This document shows positions 1-8,226 of a stretch of 25,891 nucleotides of DNA, piece after piece. This stretch comes from CAZWDL01 sp964632995 (GTDB lineage Bacteria > Bacteroidota > Bacteroidia > Chitinophagales > Saprospiraceae). The stretch lies in NCBI GenBank assembly GCA_964632995.1, contig CAZWDL010000107.1:1-25891 (forward strand). The letters are read 5' to 3'. The position numbers were made by a program, and so were the translations under genes. How positions within the stretch are numbered: the stretch's first letter is position 1; each line of letters begins with the position of its first letter. Under the pieces are notes generated by a model. That model did not search any database and had not been told where the DNA came from. It worked only from the letters and a program-made list of their open reading frames with translations.

Positions 1-123
1 CCAAAGGTCGCTAACATTTGACGAACCGGAGGTGGCCACGGGCCTCTGCGTGGGGGAGAAAATCAGGCGGTGAGGGGACTTTTAAGACAGCCTCCGGAAT
101 CTCTATTGAAATCCGTCCAGTAT

Positions 124-876
124 TTACCGCGCAAGGTACGCCCCGTCCACCGGGTAGTACGATCCGGTCACGAAGCTCGCCTTATCCGAAGACAGCCACA
201 GCACCAGCTCGGCTACTTCTTCGGGTTTGCCCAGCCGGCCGATTGGATGCATCCCGCGCACCATATCGACTTGTTCCTCAGTCAGGTTTTCCTCAATCAT
301 CGGCGTCTGTATGAATCCGGGGCCAACGGCATTGACGCGTACGCCTGCCTCCGAATATTCCAGCGCGGCGTTTTTGGTGAGGCCTACCATCCCGTGTTTG
401 GATGCCACGTAGGCGCCGGCGCCCTGGAAGCCGACCTGGCCTAAGATGGAGGAAATGTTGATAATGGAGCCGCCGCCGGCCTCCAGCATGGCCGGAATCT
501 GGTAGCGCATGCCGTAAAAGGCGCCGGAGAGATTGACGGCGATCACCTTATCCCAGCTTTCCGGTTCGAGTTCGGCCAGTGGGCCCTGGTCGCCGCCGAT
601 ACCGGCATTGTTACAGGCGATATGAAGGGCGCCATAGCGCTTGACTGCTGCTTCCACCAGTTGCTGGTTATCCTTTGCTTTGCTGACGTCGGCGTGGAAA
701 TAGGAAGCCTCACTGCCGTCTTCTTTAATCATGTCTACGGTTTGCTGACCACCTTCATCGTCTACATCTGAAACGATCACTTTGGCGCCTTCCCGGGCGT
801 AGGCCTGAGCAATACTTCGGCCGATGCCTGAACCGGCGCCGGTGACGATTGCAACTTTGTCTGTTAATAGTGCCAT
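124..876 (-). CDS. SDR-family NAD(P)-dependent oxidoreductase
   Basis: Classical short-chain dehydrogenase/reductase of 250 aa, the normal length for the family. Visible motifs are the cofactor glycine motif TGAGSGIG (residues 12-19), NNAG (89-92), the active-site Asn115, Ser143 (or 142) and YVASK with Tyr156/Lys160. Asp37 at the end of the second beta strand suggests preference for NAD(H) over NADP(H). The C-terminal stretch SFVTGSYYPVDGAY is typical of 3-oxoacyl-ACP-reductase-like (FabG-like) and glucose-dehydrogenase-like members. The substrate cannot be told from sequence. The enzyme should be cytosolic, since there is no signal peptide. It is divergent from the pentapeptide gene and has no same-strand neighbour in the window, so it gives no pathway clue. 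The family call is secure; the reaction is open. Confidence 0.93.
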   Translation of the reverse strand: MALLTDKVAIVTGAGSGIGRSIAQAYAREGAKVIVSDVDDEGGQQTVDMIKEDGSEASYFHADVSKAKDNQQLVEAAVKRYGALHIACNNAGIGGDQGPLAELEPESWDKVIAVNLSGAFYGMRYQIPAMLEAGGGSIINISSILGQVGFQGAGAYVASKHGMVGLTKNAALEYSEAGVRVNAVGPGFIQTPMIEENLTEEQVDMVRGMHPIGRLGKPEEVAELVLWLSSDKASFVTGSYYPVDGAYLAR

Positions 877-1223
877 AATTGAAGCTTGATTTTTCTTTTC
901 TTAAGTCCTTCTAATTGAAGGTGTTCATTCCCGATGCAATAAATATTCAGTAGTTTCTCTTGTACGGTGTATACGATGTGACCACGATTCCTTTTGAATA
1001 GGCAGGGAAGAGGGAGGTTGGAAGAGCGAAATCGGAAGGCCTTGAGGGGCTCATCGCATCAAAAAGAGCGCATTTCGTTCCGTGAAAGGGAAAAGGAAGT
1101 TTTTCAATCCTTATACTATCTATATGGGGAGATATATCCAGTGCCTTGCGAAAAAGTAGTATTTTCACCTTCTCGAAAAGTGGATGCCTCATCAGGCGCT
1201 ATTTTTTGGTAACCCAGGAGAAG
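877..1223. other. gene-free divergent spacer
   Basis: This 347-bp stretch lies between the SDR gene (-) and the pentapeptide gene (+) and must hold the promoters of both. A short hairpin (CCTTC, 5-nt loop, GAAGG) sits near 907-921, about 30 bp before the SDR start. I did not find a convincing TTG/TAnnTTTG pair on either strand. Small reading frames here have no recognisable protein content. No RNA gene was recognised. Confidence 0.5.
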
Positions 1224-2750
1224 ATGGACAAATCCGAGGAAAAAAGACTCCGCAAGCTACAGGAAGAAAACCTTAAGCTGCGCACCGAACTGAAGGCGAT
1301 CAAGGCGGGGCACAAATCGCAGGAAGCGCTGGCTACCTGGATGGGCCGGCACCTGTCCAATTTTTTTGTAGGCAGAGGATTGAAGGGCGCGCTGGCCCGC
1401 TTGTACAATGAGCTGCCGGGCGGTGTGAGCAAAGACACCATGGCCGATGTGTCTTCCCATCTCATTTGGCGGATGACACGCCTGGGATTTTTTGCCATAT
1501 TGGTCGCTATTGTACCGCTTCTGGTGATGGGAGTTCAGACCTACATCCTCGATATTCAAAATGAGAAGCTGGAGGTGCAGAATCAGCTCATTCTCAATCA
1601 GAATCGCCGTCTAGATCAGCAAATACACCTCGATGAGGCCAACCGGCGCAGTTCTTTCATTTTTCTGATGGACAATATTCTGTCGAGTATCGCCGAGGAG
1701 CTGAAGACGAGCCGCGACCGCCGCCTCAGCGACGCGCTGGTCGGCCGCATTGTTTCGCTGACGCAGGCGCTGCGCCCCTACCGCTACCTGGAGAACGATG
1801 AACTGACGGCTCGCCAGCTGTCGCCGGAGCGGGGGCAGTTGCTTTTCGCCCTGACCAACAGCCTGCTCCATCACGAGACCTACGACCGGATTTTCGAGCG
1901 CGCCAACTTCAGTTACGCCGATTTGCGCGACGCGAACTTCACCGACGCCTACCTGCGCGGCGCCAACTTGGCTTTCTCTTACTTTTCCTATGCCAATTTT
2001 GCCAATGCCGATCTCGCCGGGGCCGACTTTTCGGACGCCTACCTGGAAAATGCCCGGTTTACCAATACGTACCTACCGGGCGTTGTGTTTCAGCGCACCA
2101 ACCTGCGGCGCTCGCAATTTGTGGATGTCGTGATGCACGACGCCAATCTGGAGGAGTGCGATATGCGTGAGGTCATCCTCAGCGGCAATTTCTCCCGCTG
2201 CAATCTGGAGGGGGCGCGTATCGATGAGGTTACCCTCGGCGAGGTGCTGCTCGACGACGCCTTCTTCCATTCCCCCGCCTGGGCGGAAGGCCTGCAGGAA
2301 GTTAACCTGCGCGGCTTCCTCTCCATCGAAGACTACTACCGCATTGAGCAGGTCATCGAACGCCCCACGCCACATCAGACGGATACGCTGTATATGCTGC
2401 GCTCGCGGGGTGAACAGGGGCTGCAAGGGCTCAGTGACTGTGAAAAAAGAGTGGTGGAACTGCTCTACAGTGCTCCGAAAATTCGTGAACTCGACCGTCG
2501 CTTTCAGCGTGCGGGATATGAGCTGTTGGCCTTGCCCGTACGCGATAGCCTGTCTGGTGTTGGCGCCGATTCGCTCTATATTTTCCGGCTCGCCCTTCAG
2601 GAGGAAGACAGCTTGTACACCCAGCTGTTTGTTCAGTTTAACCCCCTCGACGGCAGGCTAAGCGAGCGGTCAGTGCCGCCCGTAGCGATTGAATACGATC
2701 AGTTGTTGCTTAAAGAACTCCCCGGAAAGTGCATGGAAAGCGGTGAGTAA
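1224..2750 (+). CDS. membrane-anchored pentapeptide-repeat protein
   Basis: A 508-aa protein. I chose the ATG at 1224 because AGGAGA lies 3-8 nt upstream and the residues that follow are a normal charged N-terminus; the open frame extends to 1146, but those 26 extra residues look untranslated. Order: a charged helical start (residues 1-35, coiled-coil-like), one hydrophobic segment around 87-107 (GFFAILVAIVPLLVMGVQ), a second coiled-coil stretch rich in Gln/Asn/Leu (108-140), then about 225-350 with repeated A(D/N)L/F pentapeptides such as ADLRD, ANFTD, ANLAF and ADFSD. These form the right-handed quadrilateral beta-helix of the family. The C-terminal 150 residues are unassigned. Function is not predictable: the family includes scaffolds, gyrase-protecting proteins and many unknowns. 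The membrane anchor argues against a QnrB-like soluble gyrase mimic. Confidence 0.88.
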   Translation: MDKSEEKRLRKLQEENLKLRTELKAIKAGHKSQEALATWMGRHLSNFFVGRGLKGALARLYNELPGGVSKDTMADVSSHLIWRMTRLGFFAILVAIVPLLVMGVQTYILDIQNEKLEVQNQLILNQNRRLDQQIHLDEANRRSSFIFLMDNILSSIAEELKTSRDRRLSDALVGRIVSLTQALRPYRYLENDELTARQLSPERGQLLFALTNSLLHHETYDRIFERANFSYADLRDANFTDAYLRGANLAFSYFSYANFANADLAGADFSDAYLENARFTNTYLPGVVFQRTNLRRSQFVDVVMHDANLEECDMREVILSGNFSRCNLEGARIDEVTLGEVLLDDAFFHSPAWAEGLQEVNLRGFLSIEDYYRIEQVIERPTPHQTDTLYMLRSRGEQGLQGLSDCEKRVVELLYSAPKIRELDRRFQRAGYELLALPVRDSLSGVGADSLYIFRLALQEEDSLYTQLFVQFNPLDGRLSERSVPPVAIEYDQLLLKELPGKCMESGE

Positions 2751-2814
2751 GGTTATGGTAGTGGAGGCTATATCTATTGCGCTGTCCCAAAAGTAGCTGT
2801 TCAGGTGTTCGAGT

Positions 2815-3042
2815 CTATTCTTCTCCAGGTTTCTTCATCCCCTCTAACCTTTTCCCCAGCATCCGGTCTAACCAGCGGTCGGAAAATAAAAGGGGAAGAG
2901 TCCAGTTCTGGAGTTTTTTGGGGACAATAGCATACCGGGTCCTGGGTTTGGGACAGAGCACTAGCTTCTTGCTGACAAATTCTTCAAACAATTCGAGTGT
3001 AGCGCCGCCTTGAGCAACCAGGGCAAAATAATGGCACCTCAT
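2815..3042 (-). pseudogene. probable 3' remnant of an SDR-type dehydrogenase gene
   Basis: A 75-codon frame whose residues about 29-66 resemble the C-terminal tail of some short-chain dehydrogenases: a KPRTRYAIVP segment, then NWTLPLLF, then DRWLDRMLGKRL. In those enzymes this tail follows the catalytic domain. Here no cofactor motif or YxxxK site is present upstream, the first dozen residues do not look SDR-like, and an in-frame stop lies just before the ATG in AT-rich DNA. The simplest reading is a decayed or truncated gene that kept its 3' end. It could also be a short orphan gene. The similarity is from memory of the family, not a search. Confidence 0.4.
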
Positions 3043-3384
3043 GATTGTTATGATTTTTTTTGGAAAGGACTGAATTTATCATTTTAATCAAAGTGATAAC
3101 TTTTTTGGGCGTTCATACACCAGAGTTGTACTACCTTTAAATTGTCTGGTTCTTAATTGAATATCAGGATGAATCAGGCCATTGAGACTGTTTTTACCTA
3201 TCAGTTTTTTTACGCTACTATTCGACCAGATGCCGTCCGGAAATTTTACAGGGACAGAGATCCTTCCCTGCCGGATGTGGGGCAGGCGACAGTCTTACCT
3301 ACTCATGACTATCCATGCCAAGCACCTGGTAACTCATTCGGGAGAATGAGGGCTGATTTTCTTTAATGCATAAACGATCAAACG
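3043..3384. other. gene-free spacer before the coiled-coil gene
   Basis: This 342-bp stretch is AT-rich at its left end. It contains a perfect 7-bp hairpin with a GGGA loop (CTCATTC/GAATGAG, 3333-3350), followed by a T-rich run, about 35 bp before the next start codon. The hairpin could be a weak terminator or a leader structure. A 69-codon frame at 3157-3366 has no recognisable features and I do not call it a gene. Confidence 0.4.
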
Positions 3385-4314
3385 ATGAAAAGTAAAACGA
3401 TGAAACTGGGCGTCGCAGCACTGACTGTTATACTGTGGATAGGAATGGTGAAGGCTCAGGGGGATCAACCTTCTGCGGAAGCACAAAAATGGAATCATGA
3501 GATAGAGGTAAAAGCCGCAACACAAATGTTTAACGACTCTAGTTATTATGCTTATTCTGTTGACATATTCAACGCCAATAGAGTGCAAATAGATAGGAGA
3601 GTCAGGGGTGAGGTCAAGCAGCGGGGAACAGGAAATGAGGTCAAAAAGAATGTGATATCGGCCGGGGAATTCAAGCTTCCGGAAATGGCCGAACAGGGCC
3701 TGGGGATTAAATCGCTTACGGAAGACCTCAAGGGCTCAGACGACGTCCGGGTGCATGTCGCCTTTTTTAAGGACGGAAAAAATGTCAATCCCGATAATTT
3801 TCCAAAGGAAGACGAGACGGCCAGGAAGCAGATGTACAACCTCTCAGTACAGCTTAATAAGGAGGTCGTTCAGTCCGAATTGGCAGTAGCACAGGAAGTA
3901 TTACTGAAACTGCAGGCCGACCTGGAAAAAATGGATCGCCAGCAAGAGAAACTGTCCGGCAAGAAAGACAATCGTGTGGACAAGGTGATGGACGCCAAAA
4001 AAGATCAGGTCAACCTGGAAAAAAAACTGAACAAGGAAAAAAGTAAACTGGCTTCCCTAAAGGCTAAATATGGGTCCTATCCCAGTGCCAAAGAGCTCAA
4101 AAAACTCGCAAAAGCCCAGCGAGAAGTGACCAAGCGGGAAGCGGCGATTCAAAAGAAAAAGCAGGAAGAGCTGAAACAACAACGAAAACAAGCAAAGATT
4201 GAGAATGCCGACCTGCCGGATCACCTGAAGAAGCGGGAAGAATTAGCCAGGGAAATTGAAAAGCAAAAACTGCTGATTGAGGATCTCCAGCAAAAGTTGG
4301 AGGAGGTGCGATAG
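3385..4314 (+). CDS. exported coiled-coil protein of unknown function
   Basis: A 309-aa protein I cannot assign to a family. It starts with a Sec signal peptide (basic MKSKTMK, hydrophobic core LGVAALTVILWIGMV, likely cleavage after VKA before Gln25). Residues about 30-140 are mixed and probably beta-rich. From about 150 to the end it is almost entirely charged helix with heptad-like Leu spacing (Lys, Glu, Gln), so a long periplasmic coiled coil is likely. No Cys lipobox or T9SS sorting domain is present. An internal ATG at 3400 would also keep the signal peptide. It ends 130 bp before the Lon-like protease gene, with a hairpin between, so the two may be separate units. It could be a structural or tethering periplasmic protein; that is only a guess from shape. 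Confidence 0.75.
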   Translation: MKSKTMKLGVAALTVILWIGMVKAQGDQPSAEAQKWNHEIEVKAATQMFNDSSYYAYSVDIFNANRVQIDRRVRGEVKQRGTGNEVKKNVISAGEFKLPEMAEQGLGIKSLTEDLKGSDDVRVHVAFFKDGKNVNPDNFPKEDETARKQMYNLSVQLNKEVVQSELAVAQEVLLKLQADLEKMDRQQEKLSGKKDNRVDKVMDAKKDQVNLEKKLNKEKSKLASLKAKYGSYPSAKELKKLAKAQREVTKREAAIQKKKQEELKQQRKQAKIENADLPDHLKKREELAREIEKQKLLIEDLQQKLEEVR

Positions 4315-4357
4315 TGAGCAGGGCCTCGCGGGAAAAAAGTCGATCATAATCGCTCAA

Positions 4358-4387
4358 CTCAGGAAAATCAAAACCTTGATTTTTGAG
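4358..4387 (+). terminator. AT-rich hairpin, possible terminator
   Basis: The stem is CTCA-AAAATCAA pairing with TTGATTTT-TGAG around an AACC loop, with a GG bulge on the left side. It lies about 45 bp after the stop of the coiled-coil gene. There is no clean T-run after the stem, so its terminator role is uncertain. Confidence 0.35.
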
Positions 4388-4444
4388 TGAACAAATGAGG
4401 GTGTCCGTCTTTAAGTAAATAGTTTTTCACCCAAATCTGAAGCA

Positions 4445-6874
4445 ATGATCGAACGGTTAAATCCAGAACAACTAAGAAAAACATATCCCGCAGATCGATT
4501 CCAAGACATTAGCGAATCTATTCCTGAACACCAAATGGCCATTATCGGTCAGAAGCGGGTGAAAAAGGCATTGCATTTTGGCCTGAACAACCGGGCCATG
4601 GGATTCAACATTTTTATATCTGTCCACCAGGGAAAAGAGAAGTGGGACTCTCTGCGCCCTTTTCTGGAAAAACTGGCTCGGGAGGTTAGTCCACCTGCAG
4701 ATTGGTGCTATGTCAATAACTTTGATGATTCTTACAAGCCTATCGCCATTGAATTGCCGGCAGGTAAGGGTAAAGAATTGAAAAGGGATGTTAAAAATTT
4801 TATTAACCAGTTAAAGCGAAGACTAACCAAGGCCTTTGAAAGCGAAGAGTTTCAGCAGCAACAAAACACTATCCAGCAGCAGCTGAATCAGGGGCAACAG
4901 GAAATGTTCGCCAAACTGAACGAGGAAGCCCAGAAGGAAGGCTTTGTTATTCAGCGAACCGGCTCCCAAATCGTGGCCGTACCGGTCAAGGATGGAGAAC
5001 CCATGACGGATGAGGACTTCCGGCAGCTGAGCGAGGAGGAGAAGCAGGAAATATTGAAGAAACAGCGGGAATTTCAGCAGCGTATTCAGGAAGCCATACG
5101 GCAAAGTCAGGATATGCAGAAGAAAATTAACGAGGAAGTGGCAGAGCTGGAGAGAGAGATTGCCCTGTCGGTTATCGAAGGCATGTTAGAGGACCTGAAA
5201 GGAAAATATGAGGATATTCCTGCCATTCCGAAGTACCTCGACAACATGAAGGAAGATATGCTCGACAATCTGGAATTATTATTGCAGGAAGAAGGGCAGC
5301 AGGGGCAAAATCCGATGGCGGCCCAGATGCAGCAAATGCAGAAGCAGTCGGTAGAATCGCGTTATCAGGTAAATGTCCTGGTTGATAATTCCGAAACGGA
5401 GGGAGCTCCCATCGTGGTTGAGCTTAATCCTACTTACAAGAATCTGTTCGGCAAAATTGAACGCGAGTCTGTCATGGGTACCCTGGTGACCGACTATACG
5501 CTCCTGCGCGCCGGCGCCCTGCACAAAGCCAATTGCGGCTACCTGATCATTCCGGTCAAGGAATTGTTACTGGCGCCTTTTGCCTATGAGAACCTCAAGC
5601 GGGCTCTGCGGCAAAGCGAAGTAGAAATCGAAGAACTCACCGAAAAACAGGGCTTCATTTCAGCCAAGAGCCTGAAACCCGAACCTATTGACCTGGACGT
5701 ACAGATCATCCTCGTCGGTACTCCGGAAATTTATCAATTGCTTTACCGGCTGGATGAAGATTTCAAAGCGCTTTTCAAAGTGAAAGCGGATTTTGATCCG
5801 GTTATCGAAGCCAGCGAAGAAAACCTTCAGGAAGTAGCCAGCTTGCTGCAAACGACCTCCAAAAAAGAATCTATGCTGAACGTCAACCCTTCAGCGATTG
5901 GCGGCTTGATCGAATACGGGCACCGGGTAGCTGGTCATCGGGAAAAGATCAGCGCTCACTTTGAAGAATTGTCGGATGTCCTGCGCGAGGCCAATTTTTA
6001 TGCCTCTGGCGATTCGGCCAGCGAGGTGACGGCAGAACACATCAGACAGGCCACTGAGGAAAAGAAATATCGCTCCGACCTGCTGCACGAAAAGATCAAG
6101 GAACTGATCGAGTCGAATATACTCTTTATCGATGTAGAGGGCGCCAAAGCCGGACAGATCAACGGCTTGTCCGTACTGGATACAGGAGATATCATGTTCG
6201 GACGTCCCAACCGCATCACGGCCAGCGTGAGTGTGGGCAAGGGCAACATCATCGATATCGAGCGGGAAGCCAAACTCGGCGGGCCCGTGCATACCAAAGG
6301 AGTGATGATCCTCTCCGGCTTTCTCTTCGATAAATTTGGTAAAGACAAACCCCTGAGCCTGGCGGTCCGCCTGGTCTTTGAACAAAGCTACGGCGGCGTG
6401 GACGGCGACAGCGCCTCCAGCGCGGAACTATACACCATTCTTTCAAGACTTTCCGGCCTGCCACTCAAACAAGGCATCGCGGTCACCGGCGCGGTCAACC
6501 AGAAAGGGGAGGTCCAGGCTGTTGGCGGCATCAACGAAAAAATCGAAGGCTTCTTCGAAGTGTGCAAGCAAAAAGGACTTAGCGGTGAGCAGGGTGTACT
6601 CATTCCCGCCAGTAATACCATCAACCTCATGCTGAAAGAAGAGGTGGTGGAAGCAGTGGAAAACGACCAGTTCCACATCTGGCCGGTACGTACTATAGAA
6701 GAAGGTATCGAACATCTGACCGGCACCAAAGCCGGCGCAACTCACTGGGACGAAGCTACCGCCACGCTGGAGTTCGAAGAAGACAGCGTCTACGCACACG
6801 TCAACGAATACTTGGAACGCATGGCCGAAAGCTGGAAGGGATACAGTGCCAGCCAGGAGGCAATGGGGAGCTAG
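4445..6874 (+). CDS. Lon-like S16 peptidase with degenerate AAA module (YcbZ/LonB-like)
   Basis: An 809-aa protein of the Lon-related protease family (AAA_32 plus Lon C-terminal peptidase). The peptidase half is well kept: GGPVHTKGVMILSGF (612-626), FEQSYGGVDGDSASSAEL with catalytic Ser656, and GGINEKIEGF with catalytic Lys699. The N-terminal half follows the family layout (IIGQKRVKKALHFGL, then GFNIFI, LPAGKG near 104-109, a long Gln/Glu-rich helical insert at 125-300, then AGALHKANCGYLII). The usual GxxGxGK P-loop is replaced by SVHQGKEKW (59-67), and the Walker-B acidic residues by CGYLIIPVKE (364-373, Pro370 where Asp is expected). ATP hydrolysis is therefore doubtful. E. coli YcbZ, as I recall it, is also degenerate here. 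No signal peptide or membrane segment, so cytosolic. Substrates are unknown. Confidence 0.9.
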   Translation: MIERLNPEQLRKTYPADRFQDISESIPEHQMAIIGQKRVKKALHFGLNNRAMGFNIFISVHQGKEKWDSLRPFLEKLAREVSPPADWCYVNNFDDSYKPIAIELPAGKGKELKRDVKNFINQLKRRLTKAFESEEFQQQQNTIQQQLNQGQQEMFAKLNEEAQKEGFVIQRTGSQIVAVPVKDGEPMTDEDFRQLSEEEKQEILKKQREFQQRIQEAIRQSQDMQKKINEEVAELEREIALSVIEGMLEDLKGKYEDIPAIPKYLDNMKEDMLDNLELLLQEEGQQGQNPMAAQMQQMQKQSVESRYQVNVLVDNSETEGAPIVVELNPTYKNLFGKIERESVMGTLVTDYTLLRAGALHKANCGYLIIPVKELLLAPFAYENLKRALRQSEVEIEELTEKQGFISAKSLKPEPIDLDVQIILVGTPEIYQLLYRLDEDFKALFKVKADFDPVIEASEENLQEVASLLQTTSKKESMLNVNPSAIGGLIEYGHRVAGHREKISAHFEELSDVLREANFYASGDSASEVTAEHIRQATEEKKYRSDLLHEKIKELIESNILFIDVEGAKAGQINGLSVLDTGDIMFGRPNRITASVSVGKGNIIDIEREAKLGGPVHTKGVMILSGFLFDKFGKDKPLSLAVRLVFEQSYGGVDGDSASSAELYTILSRLSGLPLKQGIAVTGAVNQKGEVQAVGGINEKIEGFFEVCKQKGLSGEQGVLIPASNTINLMLKEEVVEAVENDQFHIWPVRTIEEGIEHLTGTKAGATHWDEATATLEFEEDSVYAHVNEYLERMAESWKGYSASQEAMGS

Positions 6875-7042
6875 TGCGCCGGAAGTTTTTAGACTTTCTT
6901 TCGGAAAAAGAAAATAGTAAAGTTAACTGTTGGTCGAGTGTCTTTGACCTCGACCCCATATCCTGTGGTCTCTGACCGCTTTCTTGATTCGGGTAGAAAC
7001 TTCTGGCAGTCGGCCTTCAGCGTATATCATTTCCGCAAAAAA

Positions 7043-7102
7043 GCCACAGATTATACGGATTTTCCAAAATGATGATCTGGGAAAATCCGTTTGATCCGCG
7101 GC
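7043..7102. repeat. imperfect inverted repeat
   Basis: Two arms of about 23 nt (7043-7065 and 7080-7102) face each other around a 14-nt loop. The left arm reads GCCACAGATTATACGGAT and onward; the right arm reversed reads GCCGCGGATCAAACGGAT and onward. The core ACGGATTTTCC is identical. The element lies in the 285-bp spacer between two convergent genes (Lon-like + and DUF4340-like -). Text such as AATCCGT..AATCTGTGG is often seen in intergenic repeats of Bacteroidota, in my recollection near GxxExxx genes. It may act as a bidirectional terminator, or it may be a mobile dyad repeat. Confidence 0.55.
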
Positions 7103-7159
7103 AAAAACAAAAATATCGCCGCGTAGCGGCAACTGAATAGTTCCGGTTTTATGATACAA

Positions 7160-8149
7160 TCAATGCGGTGAACGCTGAGAAGACTGGATATGCTGAATTC
7201 CATTCTCACTTTGAATCCATCTTTCCGGCTGAGCGAAAATTTCTTTGTACAGCCCCGTGCTATCGCTGGCGAAGAAGGTATCCGGGTATTGGCTGGAGTA
7301 CAAGATAAAAGGACGGTCGTCTCGTGTGGAATCCCGGTACAGTGTTACAGTGACGGAATCGTCAGCGCCGTGAAGCACCAGGCTGCGTCGGGGTAGTGCG
7401 CCGGCCTGCATTTCGTCAAAGCGGTCGGCGAAAAAATGACCTTCAACGCGGTGGAGCTTACGGCAATAAGCTTCTATTTCTGCTGAGTCAACGGCAAGAA
7501 GACTTTTGCCCTGCCTCTGTTCTCCTTTCGGTATAAAGGAAAAGACTGTATCGGCCCGGTGGTAATCCAACCGGATGAGGGACCGTTCCGGCTTCAGGCT
7601 CAACAGCAGAGGGTTGCGGTAGCTATTGAAGTGCCGGGTGAAAGGCAGTGCCTGAAAACCGTTAACGGCGTAGACCTCATCTTCCCCCGCCAGGCGGAGG
7701 TAAGAAACGGCGTTGCGCTCCGCTTCACTGGCGCTGAACCGGCCGATGAGAAAATCCTCAAGTAATTTTTCATTCTGAAAAACACGGACGCGCGTACTAT
7801 TTGTCTGCGTAACGCCGTATTCCTCCCAGGCGTCAGCCTGCTTGGCTGCGAGGTAGTCTGTCTTGATTAATGAAAGGCTGCTGAGTAGCTGGTTGACAGG
7901 GTCCGGCAGGGCCCGGACGCTGATGTTGCCGCGACTGGAAATCCATATTTTTCCCTCCCGCTTGAATGTAATGCCGGGGTGTTTTCCCTTAGGATTGATC
8001 AGGATACTGCTCACCGCGGCGGTATCTACGCGAATAAGCGCTGCCTCAAAAGACTGTTGTTCATCACAGGAATTGAAGCCTAGGATGCCGCAAAGGGCCA
8101 TAAGAGAGATGTATAACAGCGGAAGCCGTTCTTCCTGGTGGATAAGCAT
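7160..8149 (-). CDS. DUF4340-like lipoprotein
   Basis: A 329-aa protein resembling the DUF4340 family of Bacteroidota: AWEEYGVTQTNSTRVRVF, LLEDFLIGRFSASE, and YLRLAGEDEVYAVNGF followed by FTRHFNSYRNPLL (roughly residues 107-182) are the family-like blocks. The N-terminus is a signal sequence ending in GFNSC-DEQQ; Cys28 is a plausible lipidation site and the acidic residues after it resemble the surface-export signal described for Bacteroidota lipoproteins. Function is unknown; elsewhere DUF4340 genes neighbour gliding-type ABC transporter genes, but none is present here. It lies 77 bp downstream of the alkaline phosphatase gene on the same strand and may be co-transcribed with it. Confidence 0.8.
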   Translation of the reverse strand: MLIHQEERLPLLYISLMALCGILGFNSCDEQQSFEAALIRVDTAAVSSILINPKGKHPGITFKREGKIWISSRGNISVRALPDPVNQLLSSLSLIKTDYLAAKQADAWEEYGVTQTNSTRVRVFQNEKLLEDFLIGRFSASEAERNAVSYLRLAGEDEVYAVNGFQALPFTRHFNSYRNPLLLSLKPERSLIRLDYHRADTVFSFIPKGEQRQGKSLLAVDSAEIEAYCRKLHRVEGHFFADRFDEMQAGALPRRSLVLHGADDSVTVTLYRDSTRDDRPFILYSSQYPDTFFASDSTGLYKEIFAQPERWIQSENGIQHIQSSQRSPH

Positions 8150-8226
8150 CTTAAAGTGGTTTTCAGCAAAACCAATATAGGAAATTTGTATTCAGCTCAC
8201 CAGAATTAGATACGGGGAGTTTTCGG

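Noticed and set aside
18..314. plus-strand frames at the left edge overlapping the SDR gene
   Set aside because: Arg/Pro/Ser-rich reverse readings of the SDR gene. The 123 bp to its left show only a 7-bp CCGGAGG/CCTCCGG pair and nothing else.
1146..1223. N-terminal extension of the pentapeptide gene
   Set aside because: An AGGAGA site directly precedes the ATG at 1224, and the 26 extra residues do not look like a signal or a conserved N-terminus.
3157..3366. 69-codon plus-strand frame before the coiled-coil gene
   Set aside because: No recognisable motif, no ribosome-binding site, and it overlaps a hairpin that more likely belongs to the leader of the next gene.
5891..6385. 164-codon minus-strand frame inside the Lon-like gene
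   Set aside because: Overlaps the highly conserved peptidase region of the plus-strand gene and has no family features.
6923..7159. 78-codon minus-strand frame between the Lon-like and DUF4340-like genes
   Set aside because: Its residues are translation of the intergenic inverted repeat (KIRIICG-like text), which is seen in many spacers and is not protein-like.
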